Position numbers and translations under genes: made by a program
Part shown: piece after piece, positions 1 to 8,530 of the stretch
Position numbering within the stretch: the first letter of the stretch is position 1
Layout: every line of letters starts with the position of its first letter
Notes under the pieces: model-generated
The model's input: the letters and a program-made list of their open reading frames with translations, nothing else
What the model was told of the DNA's origin: nothing
Databases searched by the model: none
Source of the DNA: Hymenobacter coccineus
GTDB taxonomy: Bacteria; Bacteroidota; Bacteroidia; Cytophagales; Hymenobacteraceae
Assembly (NCBI RefSeq): GCF_001816125.1
Contig: NZ_MDZA01000277.1
Location: 1 to 39,654 of the forward strand
Length of the DNA: 39,654 nt
Direction: 5' to 3'

Positions 1-102
1 TCCCAATTGGAAGGGCCGTGGGAGACGACCACGTGGATAGGCGGCAGGTGAAAAACCAGAAATGGAACAGCCGAGCCGTACTAATGGCCCGAGGGCTTCG
101 CA
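1..102 (+). rRNA. 23S ribosomal RNA, 3' end (partial)
   Basis: The first hundred bases match the conserved end of bacterial 23S rRNA. The blocks gtgggagacgaccacgtgga and gagccgtactaatggcccga are the usual 3'-terminal helices before the 23S-5S spacer. The gene enters from outside the window. The exact 3' end is approximate, because the mature end is set by pairing with the distant 5' end. No tRNA is visible in the spacer of about 110 bases before the 5S gene. Confidence 0.9.
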
Positions 103-211
103 GATTTTCGGTGGCGCGCGCCATGCGTTTCGTTTTTGTCCCTTACGTCGAGTTATTGAGGGTTGCGTGCTGCCGCAAGGCAGCCATTAGAACGCCGCAA
201 CCCCCGCCAGC

Positions 212-321
212 AATGGTGGCTTTAGCCCGGGTGTTCACCTCTTCCCATTCCGAACAGAGCCGTTAAGCCCCGGTGCGCCTATGGTACTGCCTTCACCGGT
301 GGGAGAGTCGGTCGCCGCCAA
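212..321 (+). rRNA. rrf: 5S ribosomal RNA
   Basis: The core contains the highly conserved block ttcccattccgaacagagc and the closing block gtgggagagtcggtcgccgc. The 5' bases tggtggc (214-220) pair with the 3' bases gccgcca (314-320), with one G-U wobble, forming helix I of a molecule of about 107-110 nt. The gene follows 23S in the same direction, so this is the tail of an rrn operon. Ends are set from helix I and may be off by a few bases. Confidence 0.92.
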
Positions 322-331
322 CTTTATTGTC

Positions 332-371
332 AACGCCTGCCGCTCCCCAGCGGCAGGCGTTTTGCTTTTAT
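332..371 (+). terminator. rrn operon terminator
   Basis: A perfect 13-bp GC-rich stem (332-344 with 349-361), a four-base cccc loop and a T-rich run (tttgctttta) lie ten bases after the 5S gene. This is a textbook intrinsic terminator closing the rRNA operon and separating it from rodA. Confidence 0.92.
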
Positions 372-478
372 ATTAGGGCTAATATAACGTGCGTTAATTA
401 TAATGATTAAGGAAAGCTTCTGTTAGGCCGCTGAATTAATTGTTGTATTAATGCTTGTATCAGCCAATAATCCTGTAA

Positions 479-1774
479 ATGCTTTCGTCTCCAGCACGTT
501 ATAACCGTAGTATTGATTGGGTAACTGTATTTATTTATACTAGCTTAGTTGGGTTGGGATGGCTATGCATTTACGCTGCTAGTTATTCATCCGATGCTCC
601 TGCTAATCCATTGGCTGCTTTGCGATTTGACCAGTTGATGGTATTCAACTGGTTTAAGCAATTGCTATGGATGGGTACGGCGGTAGTACTTATAGTCGTT
701 TTACTAGTTGTCGATCATAAAGCATTTGATACCCTTGCGTATAGTTTATACGGAGGGATGATCTTACTACTGATCTTCACAATGTTGGTAGCGAGGCCCA
801 TTGCTGGTTCGCGTTCGTGGTTAGAGCTAGGTCCCATAAGGCTGCAACCGGCAGAGTTTGCCAAATTCACTACGGCACTGGCTGCTTCGCGGTTCATGGC
901 TGGAATTAATTTACGGTACCAGAATTGGCGTGACCAGTTGGTATTGGCAGGTATCACATTGCTGCCGCCTTTATTGATCGTCGCATCTAATGAATCGGGG
1001 CAGGCGCTGGTATTTGCTGCGCTGCTACTCGCCTATTTTCGAGAGGGCATGTCACCATTGATACTGTTGTTGCTTGCCGCAGCTGGTATAATTCTATTGC
1101 TGGCCTTGTTGGTACCCAAGTTCTGGTTGGTGGGAGCTTTTACACTGTTATTAATAATCGTACTGCTGCTTAACCGGCGCGTATTGCGCCATCATTTGGT
1201 CTTAGCAACTAGTGTGTGGGTAATAGTTATTGGTATGGTAGTGGGCGTTGATTTCTTTTATAACGAAGTCTTGCAACCGCACCAGCGTCAACGCATTGAA
1301 ATACTGCTTAACCCGTCATCTGATCCTTTAGGTAAGGGGTGGAATGTGACGCAGAGTAAAATCGCGCTGGGGTCAGGGGGCCTGTTGGGCAAGGGATTCT
1401 TGCAGGGTACCCAAACTAAATTTGACTTTGTACCTGAGCAGAGCACCGACTTTATTTTTTGTACAGTCGGCGAGGAGTTTGGATGGGCCGGGAGCTTAAC
1501 GGTTATTGGCCTGTATTTGACGTTGTTGTGGCGGATTTTATACGTTGCAGAGCGCCAGAAATCAGTATTCGGGCGTACCTATGGTTACTGCGTGGCCAGC
1601 ATACTATTTTTTCACATTACGATAAATATGGGTATGACCATGGGCTTGGCGCCCGTGGTGGGAATACCGTTGCCTTTCTTCAGCTACGGAGGGTCTTCCC
1701 TTTGGTCTTTTACCATCTTGCTCTTCAGCTTGTTGGCAATTGACGCCTACAGGAAGCAAGATTTGGTGCGCTAA
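479..1774 (+). CDS. rodA: RodA, peptidoglycan glycosyltransferase of the SEDS family
   Basis: 431-residue polytopic membrane protein of the FtsW/RodA/SpoVE family. RodA polymerises lipid II glycan strands for side-wall growth together with a class B PBP. Visible family signatures are RLQPAEFAKF (121-130), HQRQRI (268-273), the QSTDFIF block (321-327), whose Asp324 sits where the essential SEDS aspartate lies, and VVGIPLPFFSYGGSS near the C-terminus. About ten hydrophobic segments are seen. The DNA is clearly more AT-rich (about 45-50 % GC by eye) and uses different codons than the flanking genes. It stands alone between the rRNA terminator and a convergent gene, with which it overlaps by four bases (ctaa). 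RodA is preferred over FtsW because no division genes are nearby. That choice is an inference. Confidence 0.93.
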   Translation: MLSSPARYNRSIDWVTVFIYTSLVGLGWLCIYAASYSSDAPANPLAALRFDQLMVFNWFKQLLWMGTAVVLIVVLLVVDHKAFDTLAYSLYGGMILLLIFTMLVARPIAGSRSWLELGPIRLQPAEFAKFTTALAASRFMAGINLRYQNWRDQLVLAGITLLPPLLIVASNESGQALVFAALLLAYFREGMSPLILLLLAAAGIILLLALLVPKFWLVGAFTLLLIIVLLLNRRVLRHHLVLATSVWVIVIGMVVGVDFFYNEVLQPHQRQRIEILLNPSSDPLGKGWNVTQSKIALGSGGLLGKGFLQGTQTKFDFVPEQSTDFIFCTVGEEFGWAGSLTVIGLYLTLLWRILYVAERQKSVFGRTYGYCVASILFFHITINMGMTMGLAPVVGIPLPFFSYGGSSLWSFTILLFSLLAIDAYRKQDLVR

Positions 1775-2841
1775 GCTTTTGCCGTAGGACGGAGCAGGTG
1801 CCGCGAGTGCGTAAAAACCAGCGCCAGGGCAGTGCAGGCAACGGGCGCAGCTAGGTAGCCCATGCGGCCCAAGTCGCCCGATAATAGCATATGGATGGCT
1901 ACTACAGCCAGCAATAGTAATTCGGCTAAGCCTAGTGAGGCGTACCATCGTGTAACGGTTGGCGTGGACCGTGCTCGCCAGAAGGCTACGGGCAGAATAA
2001 GGGTGTAGAGGCCAAAAATGCTCAGTAACTCGCCAATGCCTTTCAGGTTAAATGCGCGGTGCAGGGAGTAGCGAATGTTTTCTGTGTGGGAAATAGCGTT
2101 GGTTACCGACTCGGTGGCGGGAGCGCTGATACAGGAATCAATTGCCCAATGCACTGCAAACAGGGCCCCCAGGCCCACCGCTAATAGCTGCAACTGCCGG
2201 GATAAGGGAAGGGCGCGGCGACCGTACCACATTAGCCATGGGAGTAAAAAGATAAACGATTCCTTGGCCAGGGGCCCTAATAATAGCGCGACGGCTATTG
2301 CCCAGCCAGCACCGGGGCCCCGCCGAAAAGCGTAGTATCCCAGCCCAAAAACCACTGCGTATAGGCTGTCGGTGAGTGGCAGACCGGCCTCGTAGGCGGC
2401 CCAGCGACTAGTGAGTAGCGCTAACATAGCCAGTGCGGCGGCTCCCGCGGAGGCTCCTGCCTGACGTGCCGTGTTATACCAGATGGCCCCGGCTGCGCCC
2501 AGTAGTAAGCAGTTGATTAAATAAAAAGCGAAGCGTAGGGTCCACTGGGCACTGGCGCGCGCGGGCCACACGTGGCCGTAGCCTTGGGTGATGGGGGCAG
2601 CTAAGGCTGCGGCCGCGGCGGGCACCAGCACGCGGTAGCGCCGGGTAATGCTGACGCTGTCGAACCGCCCGGTGGCCATGCGCAGGTAGCTGCGGGTATC
2701 GGGCGAATATGAAAAATCATAATGCCGGTACACGGGATAGGATAAATTGGCTAAGGCGGCCACGGCCAGGGCCCACGGCAGCAACCAGCGGCGAAAAAAT
2801 GCCGCGCGCTGGCTTAGCAAGCCGCGTGGGAGGCTAAGCAA
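1771..2841 (-). CDS. polytopic membrane protein, possible GT-C-type glycosyltransferase
   Basis: About 356 residues with eight or more hydrophobic segments. The first extracytoplasmic stretch holds YSPDTRSYLRMA and RRYRVLVP. An aspartate-bearing loop after the first membrane helix followed by a string of helices recalls GT-C sugar transferases that use polyprenyl-linked donors. The similarity is only in layout, so the function stays open. The longest open frame begins at an ATG at 2919, but that would overlap the upstream gene by 86 bases with a low-complexity Ser-rich leader. A TTG at 2841 that overlaps the upstream stop codon (ttgcttag) is a more likely coupled start. It is probably co-transcribed with the gene ending at 2834 and converges on rodA with a 4-bp overlap. 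Confidence 0.7.
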   Translation of the reverse strand: MLSLPRGLLSQRAAFFRRWLLPWALAVAALANLSYPVYRHYDFSYSPDTRSYLRMATGRFDSVSITRRYRVLVPAAAAALAAPITQGYGHVWPARASAQWTLRFAFYLINCLLLGAAGAIWYNTARQAGASAGAAALAMLALLTSRWAAYEAGLPLTDSLYAVVFGLGYYAFRRGPGAGWAIAVALLLGPLAKESFIFLLPWLMWYGRRALPLSRQLQLLAVGLGALFAVHWAIDSCISAPATESVTNAISHTENIRYSLHRAFNLKGIGELLSIFGLYTLILPVAFWRARSTPTVTRWYASLGLAELLLLAVVAIHMLLSGDLGRMGYLAAPVACTALALVFTHSRHLLRPTAKA

Positions 2842-3967
2842 ACTTGCGCTCGATGAGCTTGAGCAACTTGCCAACGTGCTCTTCCTTGCGCGTCCAATCG
2901 TAGCGCTGGGCGAGCTCATCCATCAGGTAAGCGCGGGCTTGCTCGGCGGTAGCTAACGCGTCGAGGTGCTGGACGGCGGCGTGGTATTCCATGTTTTCGC
3001 CGTTGAATAGCTCGTTGATGAAGCTAAAGCGTTGGTTGATGGAAATGGCGGCGCGCAGCGTTTCAACCTTGGGAGCCGTGTGCTCGGCGGGCCGGGCGGG
3101 CGCAGCGTGGGCGCGCAAAGTTTCGGCCAGCGGTTGGGCATCGCCCTGTGAGGCTTTTAGTTTTTCGTAAAGTGGCACATTGGGCTCTAACGGCAGCGTA
3201 ACGCTCTGGACCGGCGGCCGGGTGATGGGCGGTGCGGCCATAGGCGGTGCGGCCGGTGCCTCGGATGCCGTCAGCGACGGATTAACGGGCTTGGCCATGG
3301 CTATCGCCGCAGCTGGCAGAGTAGCTACTGGGCCATCCTCCAGTAGGTCTGCGGTGGTGAGGGGCAACAGTGTACTTAAGGTTTCGACAAAGCGCTGCAC
3401 GGCGTCGTGGGCCCGGTAGTTGGCCGCGTGGTAAAGCTCGAAACGGTGGCTTAGGAACTCCGCTGAGAAGCCTTCGGTGGTAGCGGGTAGGTTGTCGACG
3501 AAACCCTGGTAGAGTTCTTTGTCGAGGTCGATGTAGCGCAGGTTGTCGCGCAGGCTAGCCGAGGCAATTGGCTCCGGGCCGCTAAACAGCAGGTGCTGCG
3601 CTGCGGTAGCCGGGGCTGTAGCTAGGCCCAGGGCCCCGGCAATGGCCTGGGCTAGTAGCGGCTCTAGGGCGGCGCGGTCGAGGCGGATGTGGCGCGAAAG
3701 CGTATTCATCAACTGCGCAAGACTGGCTTGCACGGGCGCAGCGTCAAAATCGAAGTACGGGCTGCGCAGGCGAGCGGCCTCGGCTTGCCACTGCGTAAGC
3801 AATTGGCGAAGCACCAGTAAGTTGAGCTGGCGCACGGGCGTGAAGCTCAGCAGGGCGGGGCCGTCGAGCGTGGCGGTGGGCTGGGCACCGAAGTGCTGGT
3901 CGCAAAGCCGGGCGGCGAGGCGGCGGCCGTACTGCGCGCACTTGGCGGGGCTATATTTGTCGTTCAT
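2834..3967 (-). CDS. conserved hypothetical protein, Bacteroidota type
   Basis: 377 residues, soluble, with no signal peptide. Three parts can be seen: an N-terminal helical half (1-215) with motifs such as FTPVRQLNLLVLRQLL and YIDLDKELYQGFVDNL, a low-complexity Ala/Pro-rich linker (about 225-305), and a compact C-terminal segment (about 315-377) with NQRFSFINELFNGENMEYH and a repeated helix pattern ending in KLLKLIERKFA. I cannot name the function. The C-terminal block looks like a small conserved domain tethered by a flexible linker. It lies divergent from the ferredoxin gene, with only 36 bases between the two starts. Confidence 0.75.
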   Translation of the reverse strand: MNDKYSPAKCAQYGRRLAARLCDQHFGAQPTATLDGPALLSFTPVRQLNLLVLRQLLTQWQAEAARLRSPYFDFDAAPVQASLAQLMNTLSRHIRLDRAALEPLLAQAIAGALGLATAPATAAQHLLFSGPEPIASASLRDNLRYIDLDKELYQGFVDNLPATTEGFSAEFLSHRFELYHAANYRAHDAVQRFVETLSTLLPLTTADLLEDGPVATLPAAAIAMAKPVNPSLTASEAPAAPPMAAPPITRPPVQSVTLPLEPNVPLYEKLKASQGDAQPLAETLRAHAAPARPAEHTAPKVETLRAAISINQRFSFINELFNGENMEYHAAVQHLDALATAEQARAYLMDELAQRYDWTRKEEHVGKLLKLIERKFA

Positions 3968-4003
3968 TTTAGGCGAAGTTCAAGCGCCGAAAGTTAGGCA
4001 CAA

Positions 4004-4327
4004 ATGCCCCTGCTGACGATAGAGAACCTGCCCGGTGCCGTACTGGAAGTGCCCGCCGGGGCCACGCTGCTGGCCGCGCTGCAAGGGGCAGGTTTCGATT
4101 GGATGCACGCCTGCGGGGGACGCGGGCGCTGCACCAGCTGCCGGGTGCAGGTGCGGGCCGGGGATGCTTGCCTGGGGCCCCTGGCGGCGGCCGAGGTGCG
4201 CTACCGGGCCGCAGGCCGCCTGGCATCCGACGAGCGCCTGGCTTGCCAGGTGCGGCTGCCGGCAGGCGACGTGCGCGGCCGGGTGCCGGTGGCCACGCAA
4301 CTGCCCCACCAACGCTACGACAATTAG
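4004..4327 (+). CDS. 2Fe-2S ferredoxin, plant/adrenodoxin fold
   Basis: 107 residues with the four cluster ligands in the pattern CX5CX2C...C: Cys37, Cys43, Cys46 and Cys81. The surrounding block MHACGGRGRCTSC and the late LACQV are typical of [2Fe-2S] ferredoxins that shuttle single electrons to oxygenases, desaturases or reductases. No partner reductase or oxygenase gene is adjacent, so the acceptor is unknown. It is divergent from the hypothetical gene at 3967 and ends about 100 bases before tdk. Confidence 0.88.
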   Translation: MPLLTIENLPGAVLEVPAGATLLAALQGAGFDWMHACGGRGRCTSCRVQVRAGDACLGPLAAAEVRYRAAGRLASDERLACQVRLPAGDVRGRVPVATQLPHQRYDN

Positions 4328-4432
4328 GGCCCCCGGCGGCGGCTGGGCCCCCAGGGCCGTAATTTGTGACGCGAACCAGAGCAGGCTGCTTTGGCTCGTA
4401 GTAGGTTGTATTTGCTTTAACTAATCGACTGC

Positions 4433-5056
4433 GTGTTTATTGAAACCAGAGTTGGCCCCCGGTTTACCGCTCCGCACCGGGGCTGGGTGGAGGTGGTGTG
4501 CGGTTCCATGTTCTCGGGCAAAACCGAGGAGCTGATCCGCCGGCTCACCCGCGCCCGGATTGCCCGGCAACGGGTTGAAATCTTTAAGCCGGCGCTCGAC
4601 ACCCGCTACCACGCCCAGGATGTGGTGAGCCACAACGCCAACAGCATCCGCTCGACGCCGGTGGCGCTGCCCGACGAAATTTTGCTGCTGGCGGCGGGTT
4701 CCGACGTGGTGGGCATCGACGAGGCGCAGTTTTTCGATGCTTCGCTGGTGGACGTGTGCAAGCAACTGGCCGACCAAGGCACCCGCGTGATTGTTGCCGG
4801 GCTGGACATGGATTTCCTCGGCCGACCCTTCGGGCCCATCCCGGCGCTGCTGGCCACGGCCGAATTTGTGACCAAGGTGCACGCCGTGTGCATGTGCTGC
4901 GGCGAGCTGGCCGCGTATTCGTTCCGCATCGCGGCCAGTGAAAAGCAAGTGCTGCTGGGCGAAACCGATTCGTACGAAGCCCGCTGCCGCCCGTGCTTCC
5001 TATCGGGGATGCAAGAGCGGCCCGGGGCCCCAGCGGCACTGGCACGGCCACACTAA
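4433..5056 (+). CDS. tdk: thymidine kinase, type II
   Basis: 207 residues. Phosphorylates thymidine with ATP in pyrimidine salvage. It has the P-loop GSMFSGKT (24-31), the Walker B/catalytic motif DEAQF (96-100, Glu97 as general base), the lasso loop [13 protein letters not shown] (123-135), and the structural zinc cysteines Cys153/Cys156 and Cys185/Cys188. The start is a GTG, and the conserved family N-terminus ([11 protein letters not shown]) lies well inside. A partial Bacteroidota -7 box (TGTATTTG, 4407-4414) precedes it by about 20 bases. The C-terminal extension rich in Pro/Ala is short and probably disordered. Confidence 0.95.
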   Translation: MFIETRVGPRFTAPHRGWVEVVCGSMFSGKTEELIRRLTRARIARQRVEIFKPALDTRYHAQDVVSHNANSIRSTPVALPDEILLLAAGSDVVGIDEAQFFDASLVDVCKQLADQGTRVIVAGLDMDFLGRPFGPIPALLATAEFVTKVHAVCMCCGELAAYSFRIAASEKQVLLGETDSYEARCRPCFLSGMQERPGAPAALARPH

Positions 5057-5135
5057 TCCGCACTAAACCAGTGGGCCCGGCGTTGGCAACGGCGGCGGGC
5101 TTGCACTACATTTACCGTCCCTGAGGCCCTGCCGT

Positions 5136-6056
5136 ATGCCCCGTTTCGCTCGTTTGCTGGTTGTGTTGTTGCTGCTGGCCCCTTGGCTGGGGCCCCAGGG
5201 GGCACGGGCCCAGAACACGGCCGGCTACGGCGACTGGCAGCTGCACCTGCCCACCAACCGCCCCCTGCACTTGGCCGATGCCGGCAACCGCGTGTACGTG
5301 GGTACGGAAAACGCCTTTTATTTCATCGATAAAACCCTGAACACCACCCAAACGCTTTCCAGCCGCGACGGGCTGAGCGACGTGGGCGTGGCAGCGCTGG
5401 CCTACGATTCGGTGGGCCACCAGACGGTGGTGGTGTACCGCAACAACAATGTGGACCTGCTGGGTGACGATGGCCGGGTGCGTAACCTGCCCGACATCCT
5501 GCGCAAGAGCATCCAGAGCGACCGCACCATTTACCAGGCGGCGGTGAGCGGGCGGCGGGCCTACTTGGCCGCTGCGTTTGGGGTGGTGGTGCTGAACCTG
5601 GACCGGGTGGAGGTGAGCGATACCTACAGCGCCATCGGGCCGGCGGGCACGGCGGTGCGGGTGTACGCCACGGCCGTGGCCCACGACACGCTTTTTGCCG
5701 CCACATCGGCGGGTTTGCAGGTGGCGCGCATGGCCGATAACCTACTCGACTACCGCAGCTGGGCCGTGTACCAGCCGGTGCCAGTGGCCACCGGCGGCTA
5801 CGAACCCTACCGCCAGCTGGCCACCCAGGGCCCCTACGTGTACGCCACGGTGGACAACGGCGGCGGTACCTACGTGTTCCGGCGGGCGGCCAACGCTTGG
5901 CAGCCCGTGGCTGCGCCCTACACAACCCGCGCCCGGCAGCTGCGCAGCTCACTGCGCGGCCTGCTGCTGGCTGGCGATAACTACGGCGTGTACCGCCGCG
6001 ACGCCGCGGGTACGTTTCAGCTGCTGGCGGGCCGGCCGGCCCGAACGACTACGTGA
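5136..6056 (+). CDS. porZ: PorZ, N-terminal part (gene split by a frameshift)
   Basis: 306 residues: signal peptide (MPRFARLLVVLLLLAPW... with cleavage near ARAQN, about residue 26), then beta-propeller repeats. The opening YGDWQLHLPTNRPLHLAD, YVGTENAFYFID and SSRDGLSDVGV blocks are characteristic of PorZ, a surface protein of the type IX secretion attachment complex with PorU, PorV and PorQ. The frame ends at a TGA at 6054-6056 just after LLAGRPA. The protein continues in another frame starting NDYVTDAVY, so one base seems to be missing around 6038-6042. A weak promoter (GTTG at 5082-5085 and TACATTTA at 5107-5114) lies upstream. Confidence 0.82.
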   Translation: MPRFARLLVVLLLLAPWLGPQGARAQNTAGYGDWQLHLPTNRPLHLADAGNRVYVGTENAFYFIDKTLNTTQTLSSRDGLSDVGVAALAYDSVGHQTVVVYRNNNVDLLGDDGRVRNLPDILRKSIQSDRTIYQAAVSGRRAYLAAAFGVVVLNLDRVEVSDTYSAIGPAGTAVRVYATAVAHDTLFAATSAGLQVARMADNLLDYRSWAVYQPVPVATGGYEPYRQLATQGPYVYATVDNGGGTYVFRRAANAWQPVAAPYTTRARQLRSSLRGLLLAGDNYGVYRRDAAGTFQLLAGRPARTTT

Positions 6057-7501
6057 CGGATGCGGTGTACTCGGCGCGCGACGGCAGCTACTACGTAGCC
6101 AATTATTTGGCCGGGGTGCAGCGGCTACGCGCGGGCCAGGCCCCCGAAACCTTCGCCGCCAACGGCCCCGCCTCCGGCTCGGCGTATAGTTTGCTGTCCG
6201 ACGCCCACACGGGCATTACGGACGTTTTCACGGGCGGCTACACCGACCGGTACTTGCCGTTTTTTCGCGTCGAGGGCTTTTATGAGTATACGGCGGGGCA
6301 GTGGACCAACATCAACGGGGCCCTGCCGGCGGCTACGTACCCCAACCTGCCAGACGTAGCACGGGGCGCACGCACGGCCGATGGTACGCTTTACGTGGCC
6401 AGCTACGGCAACGGCTTGCTGGAATGGAAGGGCCCCGGCCAGTTCCGCACGTTCACGGAAGGCACTACTGGTAGCCCGCTGCGCCGCACCATTGCCGCCA
6501 ACGACCCCAACTTCATCAGTGTGCGCGTGACGGACCTGGCCCCCGACGCCACCGGCGGCGTGTGGGTGGCCAACCAGCACCGCCAGGCCGGCGTATCGGG
6601 CCTGTTCCGCTTCGACCCCGCGGCGGCCGCCTGGAGCGCCATTCCGTACTTCAACGGCTCCCAAAACCTGGACCGCCTGGCCATCGACAACCTTGGCCAG
6701 GTGTGGGCTTCGGAAGCCCGCCAAGGCGGCGACGGCCTTTGGGTGGTGGACCCGAATACCAGCGCAAACCGCAAATTTTCGCTGGCTACGGACCCCGCCA
6801 CGAGCAGCGACGTGATTCTGGCCGGCATTTACGACATCGTGAACGACCGGGCCGGGGCCATTTGGGTGACCACAGCGGCGGGCGTGGCCGTGCTCGACGA
6901 CCCCAGTGGGGCCCTGGCGGGCACCAGCACGTTCCGGCTGCCGGTGGTGCAGCGCGGCGAAGGCAGCCGGTTTCCGGTGCTCTACAGCGAAGTGGTGAAA
7001 TCGGTGGCCGTGGACGGGGCCAACCGCAAGTGGTTCGGTACCGACAACGGCTTGTGGCTCTTCAGCGCCGACGGCAGCGAGGCCCTGCTGCACTTCACCA
7101 CTGCCAACAGCCCGCTGCCCACCAACCGCATCAACGACGTGGCCGTGAACGATAAAACCGGCGAAGTATGGGTGGCCACCGATTCGGGCGTGCTGGCGTA
7201 CCGCGGCGGGGCCACCGTCACGGAGGGCAAGCCCAGCTGCGCCCAGGTATTCCCGAACCCGGTGCGGCCCGATTTTGCGGGCTTAGTGGGCATTGGTGGG
7301 CTGGCCAACGACGCGCTGGTGAAAATTACCGACGTGGCCGGCCACCTCGTGTACGCCACCACGGCCACCGGTGGCACCGTTACCTGGAACCTGACCGACG
7401 CTGATGGCAAACGCGTGCGCTCGGGCGTGTACCTGGTGCTCACGTCCGACGCCAACGGCCAAAACGGCTGCGTGAGCAAAGTGGCCGTGCTGTCGAAATA
7501 A
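6053..7501 (+). CDS. porZ: PorZ, C-terminal part (continuation after the frameshift)
   Basis: 482 residues read from a GTG that overlaps the preceding TGA (gtga). This is the continuation of the propeller domain, with repeated two-component-regulator-propeller-like motifs (GGVWVANQHRQAG, GQVWASEARQGGDGLWVVD, KWFGTDNGLWLFSAD, GEVWVATDSGVLAYRGG) and an Ig-like C-terminal domain (VFPNPVRPDF to GVYLVLTSDANGQNGCVSKVAVLSK) resembling a type IX sorting domain. It has no signal peptide of its own and could not be exported alone. Joined to the first part it gives about 788 residues, the expected PorZ size. The GTG start is therefore probably not a real initiation site. Confidence 0.8.
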   Translation: MTDAVYSARDGSYYVANYLAGVQRLRAGQAPETFAANGPASGSAYSLLSDAHTGITDVFTGGYTDRYLPFFRVEGFYEYTAGQWTNINGALPAATYPNLPDVARGARTADGTLYVASYGNGLLEWKGPGQFRTFTEGTTGSPLRRTIAANDPNFISVRVTDLAPDATGGVWVANQHRQAGVSGLFRFDPAAAAWSAIPYFNGSQNLDRLAIDNLGQVWASEARQGGDGLWVVDPNTSANRKFSLATDPATSSDVILAGIYDIVNDRAGAIWVTTAAGVAVLDDPSGALAGTSTFRLPVVQRGEGSRFPVLYSEVVKSVAVDGANRKWFGTDNGLWLFSADGSEALLHFTTANSPLPTNRINDVAVNDKTGEVWVATDSGVLAYRGGATVTEGKPSCAQVFPNPVRPDFAGLVGIGGLANDALVKITDVAGHLVYATTATGGTVTWNLTDADGKRVRSGVYLVLTSDANGQNGCVSKVAVLSK

Positions 7502-7658
7502 AACGGGAAGGTGGAAAAGTGGATTAAATGTGGAAAACCTGGCCGCCAAGTTGGTTTAATTCCGCTGCTTGGTTTGCTGTTTCGGGCGTGGCTGCCGCAC
7601 TTCCCGCGCCAGAGCGGTGTTTTCCTGGTTAATCCCTCCTCTTCTTAGCTTACTTTCC

Positions 7659-8381
7659 ATGCTGGTCAAAACCCGCGGCATCGTCCTCAGCTTCCTCAAA
7701 TACCGCGAAACCAGCATCATTGCCCGCGTCTACACCGAGCAGTTGGGCTTGCAGAGCTACGTGGTGAACGGCGTGCGCAAATCCAAGCCGCCGGGGCGCA
7801 TTGCCCTGTTTCAGCCCTTTACGCTGCTGGAGTTGGTGGCCTACACGTCGGCCCGCGGGGGCCTCACGCGACTAGCCGAGTTTCGCTGCGCCGAGCCTTT
7901 CCAAACCCTGCCCTACGACGTGGCTAAGAGCAGCGTGGTGCTGTTTCTATCCGAAGTGCTGGGCAGGGCCCTGCGTGAGGAAGAGGCCGACGCCCCACTG
8001 TTCGCCTTTTTGCACGACCACCTGCTGGCCTTCGACCGGGCCGCGGCGGGCAGCGAGAACTTTGCCCTGCGCTTCCTGCTGGAGCTGGCCACGTACTTGG
8101 GCTTCGGCACCGAGTCGGGCGCCGAACTGACCGACCAAGTGGCCATGGCCGGGCACGCGCCCACCGGCCGCACGGGCCCCACGGGGCCCGCCGTGCTGCA
8201 CCTGCGCGAGTTTGCGGGCTATTTCGACGAGCTGCTGCACCGCCAGGGCCCCAGCACCATCCCCAACGGCCGCGTGCGCCGCGAGCTGCTGAACGTACTG
8301 CTGCGCTACTACCAGCTGCACGTCGAGCAACTGGGCGAGATTAAATCGCTCGACATCCTCTCGCAGGTGCTGGCTGAGTAA
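7659..8381 (+). CDS. recO: DNA repair protein RecO
   Basis: 240 residues from the ATG at 7659. An upstream in-frame GTG/TTG region adds 30 unconserved residues and was discarded. RecO loads RecA onto SSB-coated DNA with RecR in the RecF pathway. The N-terminal OB-fold starts MLVKTRGIVLSFLKYRETSI and continues with QLGLQSYVVNGVRK. A helical C-terminal half follows. The CXXC-type zinc finger found in many RecO proteins is not seen. It stands alone, convergent with an FKBP gene across a long inverted repeat that may act as terminator for both. Confidence 0.9.
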   Translation: MLVKTRGIVLSFLKYRETSIIARVYTEQLGLQSYVVNGVRKSKPPGRIALFQPFTLLELVAYTSARGGLTRLAEFRCAEPFQTLPYDVAKSSVVLFLSEVLGRALREEEADAPLFAFLHDHLLAFDRAAAGSENFALRFLLELATYLGFGTESGAELTDQVAMAGHAPTGRTGPTGPAVLHLREFAGYFDELLHRQGPSTIPNGRVRRELLNVLLRYYQLHVEQLGEIKSLDILSQVLAE

Positions 8382-8390
8382 AGACGGCCA

Positions 8391-8528
8391 GCAGCAGACA
8401 AAAAAATGAAGGCCATCGTGCTGAACGCAGCCGAAGCATCTCCCCCGCGTAGCTAACCCAATTAGGGGAGGGGCTACTTAGCGGGAGAGATGCTTCGGCT
8501 GCGTTCAGCACGATGGCCTTTTTTTGCT
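8391..8528. repeat. long inverted repeat between convergent genes (bidirectional terminator or REP/MITE-like element)
   Basis: Perfect 34-bp arms, 8409-8442 and 8487-8520, enclose a 44-base centre that holds a second, imperfect stem (ccccgcgtagct against ggctacttagcggg). The outer flanks add an A-run and a T-run (aaaaaaa / ttttttt) and the mirrored gcagca/tgctgc. The element fills the whole gap between recO and the FKBP gene at 8531. The oligo-T on both strands fits bidirectional termination. Arm length and layered structure exceed what a terminator needs and fit a dispersed repeat. Confidence 0.85.
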
Positions 8529-8530
8529 GC

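Noticed and set aside
103..211. tRNA in the 23S-5S spacer
   Set aside because: No cloverleaf, GTTCGA-type T-loop or CCA end could be found.
18..266. An 82-codon open frame in the first 270 bases
   Set aside because: It lies across the 23S 3' end, the spacer and the 5S gene. RNA genes explain the sequence and no conserved protein is seen.
5112..5684. Long minus-strand frame (190 codons) opposite porZ and similar antisense frames elsewhere
   Set aside because: High GC gives long open frames on the opposite strand. Their composition (His/Gly/Val- or Pro/Arg-rich) is typical of shadows and none shows family motifs.
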